Shown: positions 26,774 through 36,122, counted from the first letter of the stretch. The stretch: 45,014 nt of DNA from Desulfobacteraceae bacterium (GCA_011391695.1 JAABQB010000022.1:1-45014); one strand, 5' to 3'. Notes: generated by a model not told the origin, from the letters alone. A program made the numbers and translations.

Positions 26774-28711
26774 ATGGGCAAAATAATCGGTATAGATTTG
26801 GGAACCACCAATTCATGCGTGGCAGTAATGGAGGGTGGTGAGGCAAAAGTTATAACAAACGCCGAAGGCGGGCGAACTACTCCATCCATAGTTGCCGTCT
26901 CGAACAGCGGTGAAAGGCTTGTCGGTCAGATAGCAAAAAGGCAGGCAATCACAAATCCTGAGAATACGGTCTATGCGGTCAAAAGGCTGATAGGCCGCAA
27001 GTTCAGTTCTCCCGAAGTGCAGAATGATTTAAAGATACTCCCGTATAAAATTCAGCAGGCCGATAATGGGGACATCAGGATTAAAATACAGGACAAGCAG
27101 TTAAGCCCCGCTGAAATATCATCATTCATACTCGCAAATATAAAGAAAACAGCTGAAGATTACCTCGGTGAAAAAGTTACCGATGCGGTTGTCACGGTTC
27201 CGGCATATTTCAATGACAGCCAGCGGCAGGCGACAAAAGACGCAGGGAAAATCGCTGGACTTAATGTATTGAGGATAATAAACGAACCTACGGCTGCTTC
27301 TCTCGCATATGGTCTTGACAAGAAAAAAGATGAAAAGATCGCGGTTTTCGACCTGGGCGGCGGCACATTCGATATTTCAGTGCTGGAAATCGGAGACGGC
27401 GTTTTTGAAGTCAAGGCGACAAACGGCGACACGCATCTTGGCGGTGAGGACTTCGATTTAAGGCTTATCGATTATATATCAAGCGAATTCAGAAGAGAAT
27501 CCGGTATAGATATAAGAAGCGACAAGATGGCCCTGCAAAGGCTAAAGGAAGCCGCCGAAAAAGCGAAGATGGAGCTTTCAACATCCATGGAAACCGATGT
27601 GAATCTTCCGTTTATAACGGCCGATGCAAGCGGGCCGAAACATCTGAACCTGAGAATAACAAGGGCTAAACTGGAAAGTCTGGTTGAAGACCTTCTTGAT
27701 AAGCTTGAAGGGCCATGCCGCACCGCAATGAAAGATTCGGGACTTTCGACAAGCCAGATAGATGAAGTCATCTTAGTCGGCGGCATGACACGTATGCCGG
27801 CTGTTCAGGAGCGCGTGAAAAGACTGTTCGGGAGAGAACCTCACAAGGGAGTTAACCCGGATGAAGTCGTAGCAATCGGCGCCGCCATCCAGGGCGGAGT
27901 TCTTAAGGGTGATGTCAAGGATGTTCTTCTTCTCGACGTAACGCCTTTATCATTAGGAATTGAAACGCTGGGCGGCGTTATGACAAGGCTCATTGAGAAG
28001 AATACAACCATTCCTACAAAAAAGAGCCAGACATTTTCGACCGCCGCAGACAGTCAGCCTGCGGTATCCATACATGTTCTGCAGGGTGAAAGAGAGATGG
28101 CCGCCGGAAATAAAACCCTCGGCCGTTTCGAACTCGTGGGAATACCTCCTGCTCCGAGGGGCGTGCCACAGATTGAGGTAACATTCGATATTGACGCAAA
28201 CGGAATTGTAAACGTATCCGCAAAGGATATGGCTACAAGCAAGGAGCAGTCTATCCAAATCACGGCTTCAAGCGGATTGTCAAAAGAAGAGATTGACAAG
28301 CTGATTAAGGATGCGGAGCTTCATGCGGAAGACGACAAAAAGAAAAGGGAGCTTGTTGATGCGCGTAATACCGGTGACGCCATGATCTATTCCACCGAAA
28401 AGTCCATAAAGGATTTGGGTGAAAAGGTCGATGCGGCTACAAAGAGCAAGGTCGACGAAGCCATCAACCGTCTTAAAAAGGCGATGGAAGGAGACAGCGC
28501 TTCCGAAATAATAAAACTGACCGAGGAACTGACCCAGGAATCACATAAGCTTGCGGAAGCCATGTATAAGCAGGCCTCCCAGCAGGCCGGGCAGGCAGGA
28601 GAACAGCAGCCAGGAGGCAGCGACTCCGGAGCTTCGCAGGAGAAGCGCTCAAAAGCCGACGACGATGTTGTTGACGCCGACTTTGAAGAAGTAAAAGACG
28701 ATAAGAAATAA
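26774..28711 (+). CDS. dnaK: Molecular chaperone DnaK (Hsp70)
   Basis: Cytoplasmic ATP-dependent folding chaperone of 645 residues. The nucleotide-binding domain carries [18 protein letters not shown] at the start, [45 protein letters not shown] and [11 protein letters not shown]. The linker [16 protein letters not shown] leads to the substrate-binding domain, and the tail ends in a Gln/Gly-rich linker and an acidic EEVKDDKK motif, as usual. GGAGG lies six to seven bases before the ATG. It is followed by a clear terminator, so dnaJ is not co-transcribed and is not in the window. Confidence 0.99.
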   Translation: MGKIIGIDLGTTNSCVAVMEGGEAKVITNAEGGRTTPSIVAVSNSGERLVGQIAKRQAITNPENTVYAVKRLIGRKFSSPEVQNDLKILPYKIQQADNGDIRIKIQDKQLSPAEISSFILANIKKTAEDYLGEKVTDAVVTVPAYFNDSQRQATKDAGKIAGLNVLRIINEPTAASLAYGLDKKKDEKIAVFDLGGGTFDISVLEIGDGVFEVKATNGDTHLGGEDFDLRLIDYISSEFRRESGIDIRSDKMALQRLKEAAEKAKMELSTSMETDVNLPFITADASGPKHLNLRITRAKLESLVEDLLDKLEGPCRTAMKDSGLSTSQIDEVILVGGMTRMPAVQERVKRLFGREPHKGVNPDEVVAIGAAIQGGVLKGDVKDVLLLDVTPLSLGIETLGGVMTRLIEKNTTIPTKKSQTFSTAADSQPAVSIHVLQGEREMAAGNKTLGRFELVGIPPAPRGVPQIEVTFDIDANGIVNVSAKDMATSKEQSIQITASSGLSKEEIDKLIKDAELHAEDDKKKRELVDARNTGDAMIYSTEKSIKDLGEKVDAATKSKVDEAINRLKKAMEGDSASEIIKLTEELTQESHKLAEAMYKQASQQAGQAGEQQPGGSDSGASQEKRSKADDDVVDADFEEVKDDKK

Positions 28712-28739
28712 TTTTTACAGCAGATATTGCTGAACCGAT

Positions 28740-28785
28740 ACAGCCCGCGACGCATTAAGTTGAATATGCCGCGGGCTGTTTTATT
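28740..28785 (+). terminator. Rho-independent terminator after dnaK
   Basis: ACAGCCCGCG (28740-28749) pairs perfectly with CGCGGGCTGT (28770-28779), followed by TTTATTT. The stem is GC-rich, the loop about 20 bases, and it lies 29 bases after the dnaK stop. Confidence 0.9.
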
Positions 28786-28881
28786 TGAAGCTCCCCGCCG
28801 CAGAGTGGGCGGGGAATCTTCGACCGTAAGGAATATTATCCATTTTTGATTCGCTCGCTAACCCCGCCACAGAGCGGACGG
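28785..28881. repeat. Hairpin repeats of family 3 after the dnaK terminator
   Basis: Two related hairpins follow the terminator: GCTCCCCGCCGCAGAGTGGG with a GCGGGGAATC arm (28789-28818), and CCCCGCCACAGAGCGGACGG with GGAATGCG (28862-28886). The first shares its words with the repeat at 12945-12980. The rest of the 28786-29130 gap holds the family 2 element and no gene. Confidence 0.55.
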
Positions 28882-29011
28882 GGAATGCGCTCGCTGTTTC
28901 GGTTCCCCCGTCCATATCTCTTATAAATACCCGATAATTATTGACCGTCTCGATAAATTCAGATAGCATTCAGGCGCTTCGAAGTTATGATTAAAAAATA
29001 ACTGGATCCCT

Positions 29012-29096
29012 TTCTCCCAACTAGTGTCCATATTACGCCGAGATCGATCGCAAAAAAGGGCCATTTCCGAATGGAAACCAACTAATTGGGAGAAGA
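29012..29096. repeat. Dispersed repeat family 2, copy with inverted ends, upstream of the aldehyde dehydrogenase gene
   Basis: TTCTCCCAACTAGT at 29012-29025 is inverted at the other side as ACTAATTGGGAGAA (29081-29094), delimiting an element of about 85 bases. Inside is AAAAAAGGGCCATTTCCGAA followed by TGGAAACCA, almost the block seen at the window start. It ends 36 bases before the aldehyde dehydrogenase ATG. Confidence 0.65.
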
Positions 29097-29130
29097 GCCA
29101 AAAAAACATTTTGCAGGAGGTTTTGAAAGA

Positions 29131-30660
29131 ATGAGCTCATTATCAGAAAGACTGGGAATTTCAAAGACGATTGACGGTGCGGGATCAGGCCGTTTCATAA
29201 AGTGCGCCGGACCGGTTATCAATTCAATCTCCCCGGTAAATGGCACGGTAATTGGAACGATCAGAAGCGCCGGAAAGAAAGATTATGAAAAGATAACCGA
29301 AAAAGCGCACAGGGCTTTTAAGTCATGGAGCCTTGTTCCTGCTCCGAAAAGAGGAGATATAGTCAGGCAGATCGGTGATGCTTTCAGAGAATACAAGAAA
29401 GACCTGGGCGAACTCATCAGCATGGAAGTCGGGAAGATACGGGCCGAAGGGGAAGGTGAAGTCCAGGAGATGATCGACATGGCTGATTTTGCAACCGGTC
29501 AGTCCAGGATGCTTTACGGATTGAGCATGCACAGCGAACGACCGGACCACAGGATGTACGAACAATGGCATCCCCTGGGACCTGTCGGAGTGATTACGGC
29601 ATTTAATTTTCCGATGGCCGTCTGGGCGTGGAACGCTATGATTGCTTTAATTGCAGGAAATACCGTGATATGGAAACCTTCTTCAAAAGCTCCTCTCTCC
29701 GCCATAGCCGCAACAAAAATTGCCTGGGATGTTTTAAAGAAAAATGATGTTCCGGAAGGTGTCTTGAATCTCATAATAGGAAACAGGAAAGATGTAGGAG
29801 AAAACCTCTTGAGAGACCGCCGTATCCCGCTTATCTCCGCAACAGGAAGCGTGGAAATGGGACGGCATATCGCGAAAACCGTCGCGGAACGCCTCGGCCG
29901 TTCTATCCTCGAACTTGGAGGAAATAATGGCGTAATAGTAACACCGAAGGCTGATCTTGGAACAGCTCTCCGGGCGATTCTTTTTGGCGCTGTCGGAACC
30001 GCCGGTCAAAGATGCACCACGACAAGACGCCTGATTGTCCACAATGATATCGCAAAAAAACTGACTGACGCCCTCGTAAAAGCATACAAAAAAATCCGGA
30101 TCGGAAACCCTCTTGATAAAAACATTCTCATGGGCCCGCTTATTGACCGTGAGGCAGTTTACTCAATGCAGAATGCCATCAAAAAAATCAAGGAGCACAA
30201 GGGACGAATTCTCTACGGAGGCAAGGTTCTTTCAGGAGGTATTTATGACACAGGAACCTACGTTACACCATGCATCTGTGAAGTTAAGCATGATACTCCA
30301 CTGGTTAAGGAAGAAACCTTTGCCCCTCTTTTATATGTTATACGGTATAGTACCATAGAAGAAGCTATTTTATATCATAACGCGGTTCCGCAGGGCCTGT
30401 CATCCGGTATATTTACAAATGATATTAAGGAAGCTGAATTTTTCTTAAGCAACAGGGGAAGCGACTGCGGAATAGCAAATGTCAATATTGGAACTTCCGG
30501 GGCAGAAATAGGTGGAGCATTCGGCGGGGAAAAAGATACGGGAGGAGGCAGAGAATCCGGATCGGATGCATGGAAAGCCTACATGCGCCGTCAGACCTGC
30601 ACTGTGAACTGGTCGGATAAACTTCCGCTCTCCCAGGGAATAACTTTCGGGATAGATTGA
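29131..30660 (+). CDS. Aldehyde dehydrogenase, ALDH7 (antiquitin/AmaB) type
   Basis: NAD(P)-dependent aldehyde dehydrogenase of 509 residues, probably cytoplasmic. Motifs are HPLGPVGVITAFNFPMAVWAWN, the NAD-binding VIWKPSSKAPL, ISATGSVEMG, the general-base motif LELGGNNG, the catalytic cysteine in GTAGQRCTTTRRL and the late segment GGAFGGEKDTGGGRESGSDAWK. This set is typical of ALDH7, whose members oxidise alpha-aminoadipic semialdehyde/piperideine-6-carboxylate in lysine breakdown, though specificity is not proven. The ATG at 29131 has AGGAGG at 29115-29120; the in-frame TTG at 29086 falls inside a repeat and is rejected. The next gene starts three bases after its stop. Confidence 0.92.
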   Translation: MSSLSERLGISKTIDGAGSGRFIKCAGPVINSISPVNGTVIGTIRSAGKKDYEKITEKAHRAFKSWSLVPAPKRGDIVRQIGDAFREYKKDLGELISMEVGKIRAEGEGEVQEMIDMADFATGQSRMLYGLSMHSERPDHRMYEQWHPLGPVGVITAFNFPMAVWAWNAMIALIAGNTVIWKPSSKAPLSAIAATKIAWDVLKKNDVPEGVLNLIIGNRKDVGENLLRDRRIPLISATGSVEMGRHIAKTVAERLGRSILELGGNNGVIVTPKADLGTALRAILFGAVGTAGQRCTTTRRLIVHNDIAKKLTDALVKAYKKIRIGNPLDKNILMGPLIDREAVYSMQNAIKKIKEHKGRILYGGKVLSGGIYDTGTYVTPCICEVKHDTPLVKEETFAPLLYVIRYSTIEEAILYHNAVPQGLSSGIFTNDIKEAEFFLSNRGSDCGIANVNIGTSGAEIGGAFGGEKDTGGGRESGSDAWKAYMRRQTCTVNWSDKLPLSQGITFGID

Positions 30661-30663
30661 TGA

Positions 30664-31695
30664 ATGACCGGACATAAAGATTCATACAGCAGAATTGAAA
30701 CTTTTATAAGCATAGCAGTTATTCTGCTTCTTGTACTAGCGGGAGTGCTTATATTCCTGAAACAGTTCCGGTATGACCCGTCCATTTTCCCTTCAGGCAT
30801 GGTGTTATCCATCACTTCGAGTCAGCCACTCCCGGATGAAAAACCAAATCAAAAACTTGAAGAAAAACCGGAAGTCGCTCTCTTTTTAAAAAACATGACT
30901 CCAATGACGCCGCCTGAAACCTTTAACGGGGAGAATCTTTCGGAAAAAATTGACGGCAAAGCCGAACTGTACCTTTCCGCAGGATTTAAAAGCCTGACAT
31001 GTCAGCGTTTCAACAAACCGGGTAATCCGGATTCATGGCTTGAAGTATTTATTTATGACATGGGAAATGTAGAAAACTCCTTCGCGGTTTACAGTGTCCA
31101 GAAGCGGGAAGGCTCAATACCGCTTCAATTGACCAGCTACATTTATAAAACTGAAAACGCCGTTTTTTTTGTCCACGGCAATTATTACATAGAAATTACC
31201 TCTTCAGCGGTTTCCGATTCTCTTATGGATTCAATGCGTTCTTTCTCAAGTGATTTCATAAAAAACCGAACCGTGCGGGAAAAAACTATTACTGAGATAG
31301 CGCTTTTCCCGCCAGAGAATCTTGATTTAAACAGCATTGTCCTTTTACCATCCAATGTCTTCGGTTTTGATCGGCTGAACAGGGTTTTTGCGGCCGATTA
31401 TAAAACAGAGAAAGGGAAAATCAAAGCCTTTCTGTCCCGCCGTAAAAACAAAGCGGAAGCGGCTGGGCTTGCAAAAAGTTATTCGGACTTTCTGATATCT
31501 CTTGGAGGCAAACAGATTAAATCCGAACCGAAAACGGATAATATTGAAATAATTGAAATCATGGATGCCTATGAACTTATCTTCTCAAACGGCCCTTTTA
31601 TTGCCGGAATTCACTCGGCGGAAGATTTGAACGGGGCAAAAAAGATAGTGTCGGTTTTAAATAAAAAGCTCGGAGAAAATACCGGTGTCAAATAA
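30664..31695 (+). CDS. Membrane-anchored DUF6599-like protein
   Basis: Protein of 343 residues with one N-terminal membrane segment (about 12-33, ETFISIAVILLLVLAGVLIFL) and a large presumably periplasmic domain. It contains KIDGKAELYLSAGFKSLTCQRF and VFIYDMGNVENSFAVYSVQKREG, a pattern I associate with DUF6599; the function is unknown. It starts three bases after the aldehyde dehydrogenase gene and its end overlaps the DUF362 gene by 11 bases, so the three genes are one transcription unit. Confidence 0.65.
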   Translation: MTGHKDSYSRIETFISIAVILLLVLAGVLIFLKQFRYDPSIFPSGMVLSITSSQPLPDEKPNQKLEEKPEVALFLKNMTPMTPPETFNGENLSEKIDGKAELYLSAGFKSLTCQRFNKPGNPDSWLEVFIYDMGNVENSFAVYSVQKREGSIPLQLTSYIYKTENAVFFVHGNYYIEITSSAVSDSLMDSMRSFSSDFIKNRTVREKTITEIALFPPENLDLNSIVLLPSNVFGFDRLNRVFAADYKTEKGKIKAFLSRRKNKAEAAGLAKSYSDFLISLGGKQIKSEPKTDNIEIIEIMDAYELIFSNGPFIAGIHSAEDLNGAKKIVSVLNKKLGENTGVK

Positions 31696-32683
31696 AGAGA
31701 CGGATAGAAAAACGGATAGAAGGGAGTTTTTGATAAGATCCTCAAAGGCAGGACTGCTGATCTTGTCATCCTGTGTGACCGGTTATTTTTTTTATAACCG
31801 AAACAGCTCTCTTTCTTCAGCCGGCAGCAAAAACGAAACCGTCCAAATCCCCGATTTTTCAGTTAAAGAGGCAGGCGGTAAAATGGCAGTCGTAAAAGGA
31901 GATGACCGGATAAAAACGATCAATCTTGCTTTTAAAGCAATCGGCGGCATCGAAACATTTATTAAAAAAGGGGACAGAGTTCTTTTAAAGGTCAATGCGG
32001 CGTTTGCATCTCCACCTGTCCTTTCCGCGACCACAAGCCCTCAGCTCATCGAAGAAGTCGTAAAGCTCTGCTATGCCGCCGGAGCATCGTCTGTTGCGGT
32101 CACGGATAACCCGATCAACGATCCTTCGTCATGCTTTGCTCTTACTGGAATAGAAAATGCGGCAAAACGCGCCGGGGCAAAAATCATACTTCCTGAAGAA
32201 GGCTTATTTATGCCTTTATCAGTTGAAGGAGGTTCGCTGATAAGAAACTGGCCTGTTCTGTATAAACCGATCTATAACGCCGACAAGTTGATAGGAATAG
32301 CGCCTGTAAAGGATCACCATCGCAGCGGAGCATCCATGACCATGAAAAACTGGTACGGGTTCCTCGGCGGAAGAAGAAATATATTTCATCAGGATATACA
32401 CAACATAATAAAAGAGCTTGCCGTGATGGTTAAGCCCACTCTTGTCATTCTTGACGGAACTGTAAGCATGATGACAAACGGGCCGACGGGAGGCTCTCTT
32501 TCCGATTTGAAACAGACAGGCACAATGATAGTCGGCACCGACCAGGTAGCAGTTGATGCCTTCGGATCATCACTTCTTGGAAAAAGCGCGGGGGAACTTA
32601 CATATATTGAAAAAGCGCATGCTGCAGGAGCCGGCAATATGGATTACCGCCAGCTTAAACCTGAAATACTGAATATGTTATAG
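31685..32683 (+). CDS. DUF362 protein with a Tat-type N-terminus
   Basis: Protein of 332 residues starting with GTG at 31685, overlapping the previous gene by 11 bases. The N-terminus carries a twin-arginine-like signal (DRREFLIRSSKAGLLILSSC), and the hydrophobic stretch ends in a cysteine that could be a lipobox. The DUF362 body includes GDRVLLKVNAAFASPP, ATTSPQLIEEVVKLCYAAGA, VAVTDNP, PVKDHHRSGASMTMKNWYG and TVSMMTNGPTGGSLSDLKQTG. No ferredoxin cysteines are present, unlike the second DUF362 gene at 33230. DUF362 has no established reaction. Export by Tat would imply a folded, cofactor-bearing periplasmic protein. Confidence 0.85.
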   Translation: MSNKETDRKTDRREFLIRSSKAGLLILSSCVTGYFFYNRNSSLSSAGSKNETVQIPDFSVKEAGGKMAVVKGDDRIKTINLAFKAIGGIETFIKKGDRVLLKVNAAFASPPVLSATTSPQLIEEVVKLCYAAGASSVAVTDNPINDPSSCFALTGIENAAKRAGAKIILPEEGLFMPLSVEGGSLIRNWPVLYKPIYNADKLIGIAPVKDHHRSGASMTMKNWYGFLGGRRNIFHQDIHNIIKELAVMVKPTLVILDGTVSMMTNGPTGGSLSDLKQTGTMIVGTDQVAVDAFGSSLLGKSAGELTYIEKAHAAGAGNMDYRQLKPEILNML

Positions 32684-32692
32684 GAAGATCCT

Positions 32693-33037
32693 TTACATCC
32701 AACCGGATGAAGCTACAACAAGTATAACACAATCCTCCCTGCCGTTGTTCAACAGGGCGTGACCGGAGCCAGTCGGTATCCATGTGGCGTCTCCTGGCTC
32801 GACCTGTCTCGATTCATTATCAACCTGCATCAAGCCGGTGCCGCTCAACACAAAATATATTTCTTCCATCGGATCTATATGACGCTCAATTTCCTTCCCG
32901 GGCGCCAGCCGCGCGACTGCCAGAAAACCGAGCTCCTTGAGCACTCGGCGGTCGAGAACCATCTGGGCGATAGCCCCGCCGTGTGCCAGATATGTAGTTT
33001 CAAGAACTTCCCTGTCCTGCAGGTTTCGGACTATCAT
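32693..33037 (-). CDS. Cupin-domain protein
   Basis: Single-domain cupin of 114 residues. Motif 1 appears as PGKEIERHIDPMEEIYFVLSGTG and motif 2 as PGDATWIPTGSGHALLN, giving His/Glu/His metal ligands in a beta-barrel. The C-terminus reads CVILVVASSGWM. GAGGAG precedes the ATG. It stands alone, facing the 3' end of the DUF362 gene, and is followed upstream by a family 1 repeat. The specific role (sensor, isomerase or dioxygenase-like) is not readable. Confidence 0.88.
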   Translation of the reverse strand: MIVRNLQDREVLETTYLAHGGAIAQMVLDRRVLKELGFLAVARLAPGKEIERHIDPMEEIYFVLSGTGLMQVDNESRQVEPGDATWIPTGSGHALLNNGREDCVILVVASSGWM

Positions 33038-33080
33038 AACGTCTCCTCTGTTTTTCTTGCCAATATTACTTGTTGCTCTC

Positions 33081-33225
33081 GCAAAAAGTCAAAATTCAGA
33101 CGGCAAAGCAAAAAGTTCATTATGCAAGGCGCGCGAATCTTGAGGAATGAAGAGTACTTACTGTTACGCTGCAATGACGAAAGATGAAGCGCAACACAGC
33201 AGAATGACTTTTTACAAAGCCGTCA
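33081..33225. repeat. Dispersed palindromic element, repeat family 1, full copy B
   Basis: A 145-base element ending in GACTTTTTACAAAGCCGTCA. It is almost the exact reverse complement of copy C at 39582-39728, sharing for example CAAGGCGCGCGAATCTTGAG and GACGAAAGATGAAGCGCAAC. The central hairpin is partly degraded here (GTACTTACTGTTACGC), whereas it is perfect in copy C. It lies between the oppositely annotated cupin and ferredoxin-DUF362 genes. Confidence 0.85.
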
Positions 33226-33229
33226 TTCC

Positions 33230-34297
33230 TTATCTTAATGACATCGCCTTTTCCGGGCAGATCTCCTGACAGCAAAAGCAGGTGATACAGATATCCGGAT
33301 CCGCCTCCGGGATATCCTCTTTCATTAAAAGAGCAGACACCGGGCACTGTTCGATGCAGGCACCGCAGGCATTACACAGGTCAGGGTCGGCATGGGGTTT
33401 GACACCGGCCTTGCCCTTTATGAATTCCTGGATCACCGTGTTCCCTGCAATGGCCTCGCCGCCGAGCGGTGGAAGCTTGAAACCGGGAAGGATGACCAGC
33501 TCTCCATGGATATCAATCTTTGCAGGATCATAATCCCCAAGACCCATGGCTTTTGCTTTCTGAAGAAAGCGTAAACGGGCGGGATCAAGCCCCATCATTG
33601 TCGCAATGACTCCATCTAAAGCCACCGCATTATCGGATGCCAGAATCAGGCCGATATCCCTCAGATCTGGAGAGGCCGGACCATTTCCTTCCATACCCAC
33701 CACTGCGTCCACAATGAAAAGATCAGGCACGCGCAGACGAAACACCTCCACAATCACCTCGTGGAAACGTTCGGGTGTTCCGGCAATACGGTGCAACCTT
33801 GCTTTCTGTGCGCCGGGCAGGATGCCGTAGCTGTTTTTAATTGCTCCGGTCATGATGGTCAGGCCATGGGTCTTGAACTTGGGAAGGCTTATAACGATAT
33901 CGGCGTCAAGAATTTCCTTGGAGACGCCCACTTCCGGCATGAAATCGGGATTGAAGGCAAGGTTTTGCGGCGTATTGCCCAAATTACAGTAATAACCCTT
34001 GGCCGCCTCCATCAATCCTGTTTTCCGGAAGCTGTTCTCGTTATCGCCGTAGCTGAACAGGCCGGGGTTGTCCCCCACAATTATCCCGGCAGGTTTCATC
34101 TCTTCGACTTTTTCCACAACCGCCCTCAATAAAGCTGGGTTGGTCACGATATGCTCTTTCGCTTCGGAGGCCCGGAGCACATTCGGTTTTATCAACACTT
34201 TTTTCTGGGCAATCTGAATGGGAAAAAGCTCAAAGGCCATATCTACAGCCTTTCGACACGTATCATAACCGGCAGGGTGTATCATTACTTGATGCAT
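33230..34297 (-). CDS. DUF362 protein with two C-terminal 4Fe-4S clusters
   Basis: Protein of 355 residues: a DUF362 domain to about residue 290 (KKVLIKPNVLRAS, IIVGDNPGLFSYG, ISLPKFKTHGLTIMTGAIKN, VVGMEGNGPASPDLRDIG), then a bacterial ferredoxin domain with CNACGACIEQCP and CITCFCCQEICP. There is no signal peptide, so it is cytoplasmic. It probably transfers electrons to an unknown DUF362-catalysed reduction. It is distinct from the Tat-type DUF362 at 31685. The gene is isolated on the minus strand, with the family 1 element touching its 3' end. Confidence 0.9.
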   Translation of the reverse strand: MHQVMIHPAGYDTCRKAVDMAFELFPIQIAQKKVLIKPNVLRASEAKEHIVTNPALLRAVVEKVEEMKPAGIIVGDNPGLFSYGDNENSFRKTGLMEAAKGYYCNLGNTPQNLAFNPDFMPEVGVSKEILDADIVISLPKFKTHGLTIMTGAIKNSYGILPGAQKARLHRIAGTPERFHEVIVEVFRLRVPDLFIVDAVVGMEGNGPASPDLRDIGLILASDNAVALDGVIATMMGLDPARLRFLQKAKAMGLGDYDPAKIDIHGELVILPGFKLPPLGGEAIAGNTVIQEFIKGKAGVKPHADPDLCNACGACIEQCPVSALLMKEDIPEADPDICITCFCCQEICPEKAMSLR

Positions 34298-34414
34298 GTT
34301 TTTCTCTTTTCGCTGAAATGGTTTTTTGGTCAGCCGCCTCGTCTAAGGTTGCCAACGGTGCATCGAATCTATGTTTTTCTTGGCATGTCACTCTGATATC
34401 ATAAAATATTTAGA

Positions 34415-34441
34415 TTGCAAACTTTAGATGTAAGGTATACT
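34415..34441 (+). promoter_or_regulatory. Possible promoter of the lytic transglycosylase gene
   Basis: TTGCAA (34415-34420) and TATACT (34436-34441) are separated by 15 bases, shorter than the ideal 17, and lie about 40 bases before the ATG. The support is modest. Confidence 0.35.
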
Positions 34442-34481
34442 TTTACCGTTATAAGTTATATGTCTCAAAAGGTGGTGTTAG

Positions 34482-35429
34482 ATGTTGCATAAGACAATCG
34501 TAATTCTTTCGTGCTGGTCAATATTGTTTTTTTTCATGGCCTCTCCAGCCTTATCAGTCTCGGAGCAACTCGTAATGGGCGAAGGCGGTCCCAAGTTAGA
34601 CGCGCTTATGATAAAAGCCGCAAACTACGAATCCAAATCCGAGAGCCATGACAACTACTGGCAGGCGGCAGCCATATACTGCGAAGCGTCAAAATTGGGA
34701 AGCATCGAAGCGCAGTATAGACTCGGAATGCTGTACGCTTTCGGCAAAGGCGTTCCTGAAAACAGGGCATTCGCCGCGTCGCTGTTTTCACTGGCCAGCC
34801 GGCAGGGACATGCCAAAGCTTTCGACATGCTGGAGACCGTTCACTTTAAATCACAGGAACTGCCCCCGTGTGTGATATCGGATACACTCCCTGAAAAGCA
34901 GCCACCTCCTCCTGTATTAGAAACGGTCGAACATCATACCGAGCCGATTGACCTTTATCTTGAATCTCTGCCTGACAGCAAATCGTGGATAATAGACCTG
35001 GCAAATACAATTTCGAGTTGGTATGAAATCGATCCCAGGCTCGTGCTTTCCATCATAACCATTGAATCTGAATTTGAGCCAAAAGCACGGTCGCACAAAA
35101 GCGCGATGGGGTTGATGCAGCTTATTCCTTCCACTGCCGAGCGTTTTAACGTAAAGAATGCTTTCAATGCCTCTCAGAATATCAGGGGAGGAATCGAATA
35201 TTTGAGATGGCTGTTGTCTTATTATCGCGGCAGCATAGAGCTTGTGACAGCCGCGTACAATGCTGGAGAAAAAGCGGTGGACCGTTATCTTGGCATACCG
35301 CCTTATCCGGAAACGCGTGAATACGTCAAGCGCCTGAAAAAACTATACCTGAGAAGCACGCATCCCTATGATGAAAATATTACCGAGCCATCCCCGATTC
35401 TGACTAAAATAAGCAGCTTGCGGAAATAA
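34482..35429 (+). CDS. Lytic transglycosylase with Sel1-like repeats
   Basis: Exported protein of 315 residues. A signal peptide (about 1-25, TIVILSCWSILFFFMASPALS) is followed by Sel1-type helical repeats (about 55-120, SIEAQYRLGMLYAFGKGVPENRAFAASLFSLASRQGHAKA), a Pro-rich linker, and an SLT/MltE-like domain with the catalytic Glu195 (IESEFEPKARSHKSAMGLMQL), NIRGGIEYLRWLL and TAAYNAGEKAV. It should cleave peptidoglycan in the periplasm with 1,6-anhydro product. AAAAGGTGGTG precedes the ATG. The Sel1-SLT combination suggests targeting through protein contacts. Confidence 0.92.
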   Translation: MLHKTIVILSCWSILFFFMASPALSVSEQLVMGEGGPKLDALMIKAANYESKSESHDNYWQAAAIYCEASKLGSIEAQYRLGMLYAFGKGVPENRAFAASLFSLASRQGHAKAFDMLETVHFKSQELPPCVISDTLPEKQPPPPVLETVEHHTEPIDLYLESLPDSKSWIIDLANTISSWYEIDPRLVLSIITIESEFEPKARSHKSAMGLMQLIPSTAERFNVKNAFNASQNIRGGIEYLRWLLSYYRGSIELVTAAYNAGEKAVDRYLGIPPYPETREYVKRLKKLYLRSTHPYDENITEPSPILTKISSLRK

Positions 35430-35475
35430 GATTCGCGCCGCAGAAATGCTTTTTCCCGGTGTGGAGAAATTTGTA

Positions 35476-35724
35476 CTAAGTTGTACCTTCTTCGACTTTT
35501 TGTTCGGCCAATCGTTCTCTGGATTCTCTAACCGCAGCGAGAATGTCTTTTGTAGTTGCTTTTGTTTCGATTCCTGGTACGTCAAATGGTGACTTTTTGC
35601 TTTTCTTAAAAATTATTGAGAAGGTTTCGCCTCCTCGCCTTCTGATGATAACCTCTTCACTTCTTGCGATATTAAGAACATCAGCAAAACGTTGCCTTGC
35701 TTCAGAATATGTATAAACTTTCAT
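35476..35724 (-). CDS. Antitoxin, Phd/YefM-like, second gene of a toxin-first pair
   Basis: Protein of 82 residues. The N-terminal fold MKVYTYSEARQRFADVLNIARSEEVIIRRRGGETFSIIF is the Phd/YefM DNA-binding half; the C-terminal part (ESRERLAEQKVEEG) is the likely toxin-binding helix. It begins six bases after the toxin stop, and its ribosome-binding site (TTGGAG) lies in the last codons of the toxin gene, so translation is coupled. The order toxin then antitoxin reverses the usual vapBC arrangement. Confidence 0.85.
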   Translation of the reverse strand: MKVYTYSEARQRFADVLNIARSEEVIIRRRGGETFSIIFKKSKKSPFDVPGIETKATTKDILAAVRESRERLAEQKVEEGTT

Positions 35725-35730
35725 GATATT

Positions 35731-36120
35731 TTACTCCAAAATTGCAATTCCAATCTCCCGTGCTACCTTTTGCATTCCAATATCAAGCGTAAGCAGCGGG
35801 CTTCGGAGGTTTTCAGCACATTCTAAAAAATAAGCATCATATGCATAAAGGTTATATTTAATTGCGATGCTTAATGCCGATTTGATGTTGGTATGCCTCA
35901 AGTCAACCGGTATTTGTTGAACAATCTCCCATGCTGATTCGACTTCTTTCTTTTTCAAGGTATTTTTTTTCATCATCGCTGTTAATGCATTCCCAATTTC
36001 AAATGGCAAAACATCAGGTGCAATTAAATTATGACCTTCCGTAAGTTGTATGATTTTATTTTTTTCGGGCTCATTTAAGGCAACGGCTATGAATATATTT
36101 GTGTCAGCTATTATTTTCAT
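35731..36120 (-). CDS. VapC-like PIN-domain toxin
   Basis: PIN-domain ribonuclease of 129 residues. The acidic active-site residues are Asp6 (IADTNIFIAVALNEP), Glu41 (FEIGNAL), Asp95 (YAYDAYFLECA) and Asp113 (LLTLDIG). VapC proteins cleave tRNA or rRNA and are held by their antitoxin. The ATG at 36120 is chosen because an apparent upstream start at 36156 is actually the -35 box of the promoter. The predicted transcription start falls on or next to this ATG, so the mRNA may be leaderless. Confidence 0.88.
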   Translation of the reverse strand: MKIIADTNIFIAVALNEPEKNKIIQLTEGHNLIAPDVLPFEIGNALTAMMKKNTLKKKEVESAWEIVQQIPVDLRHTNIKSALSIAIKYNLYAYDAYFLECAENLRSPLLTLDIGMQKVAREIGIAILE

Positions 36121-36122
36121 AG

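Noticed and set aside
29086-29130. Extended N-terminus of the aldehyde dehydrogenase from a TTG start
   Set aside because: These codons overlap the family 2 repeat, and AGGAGG sits correctly for the ATG at 29131.
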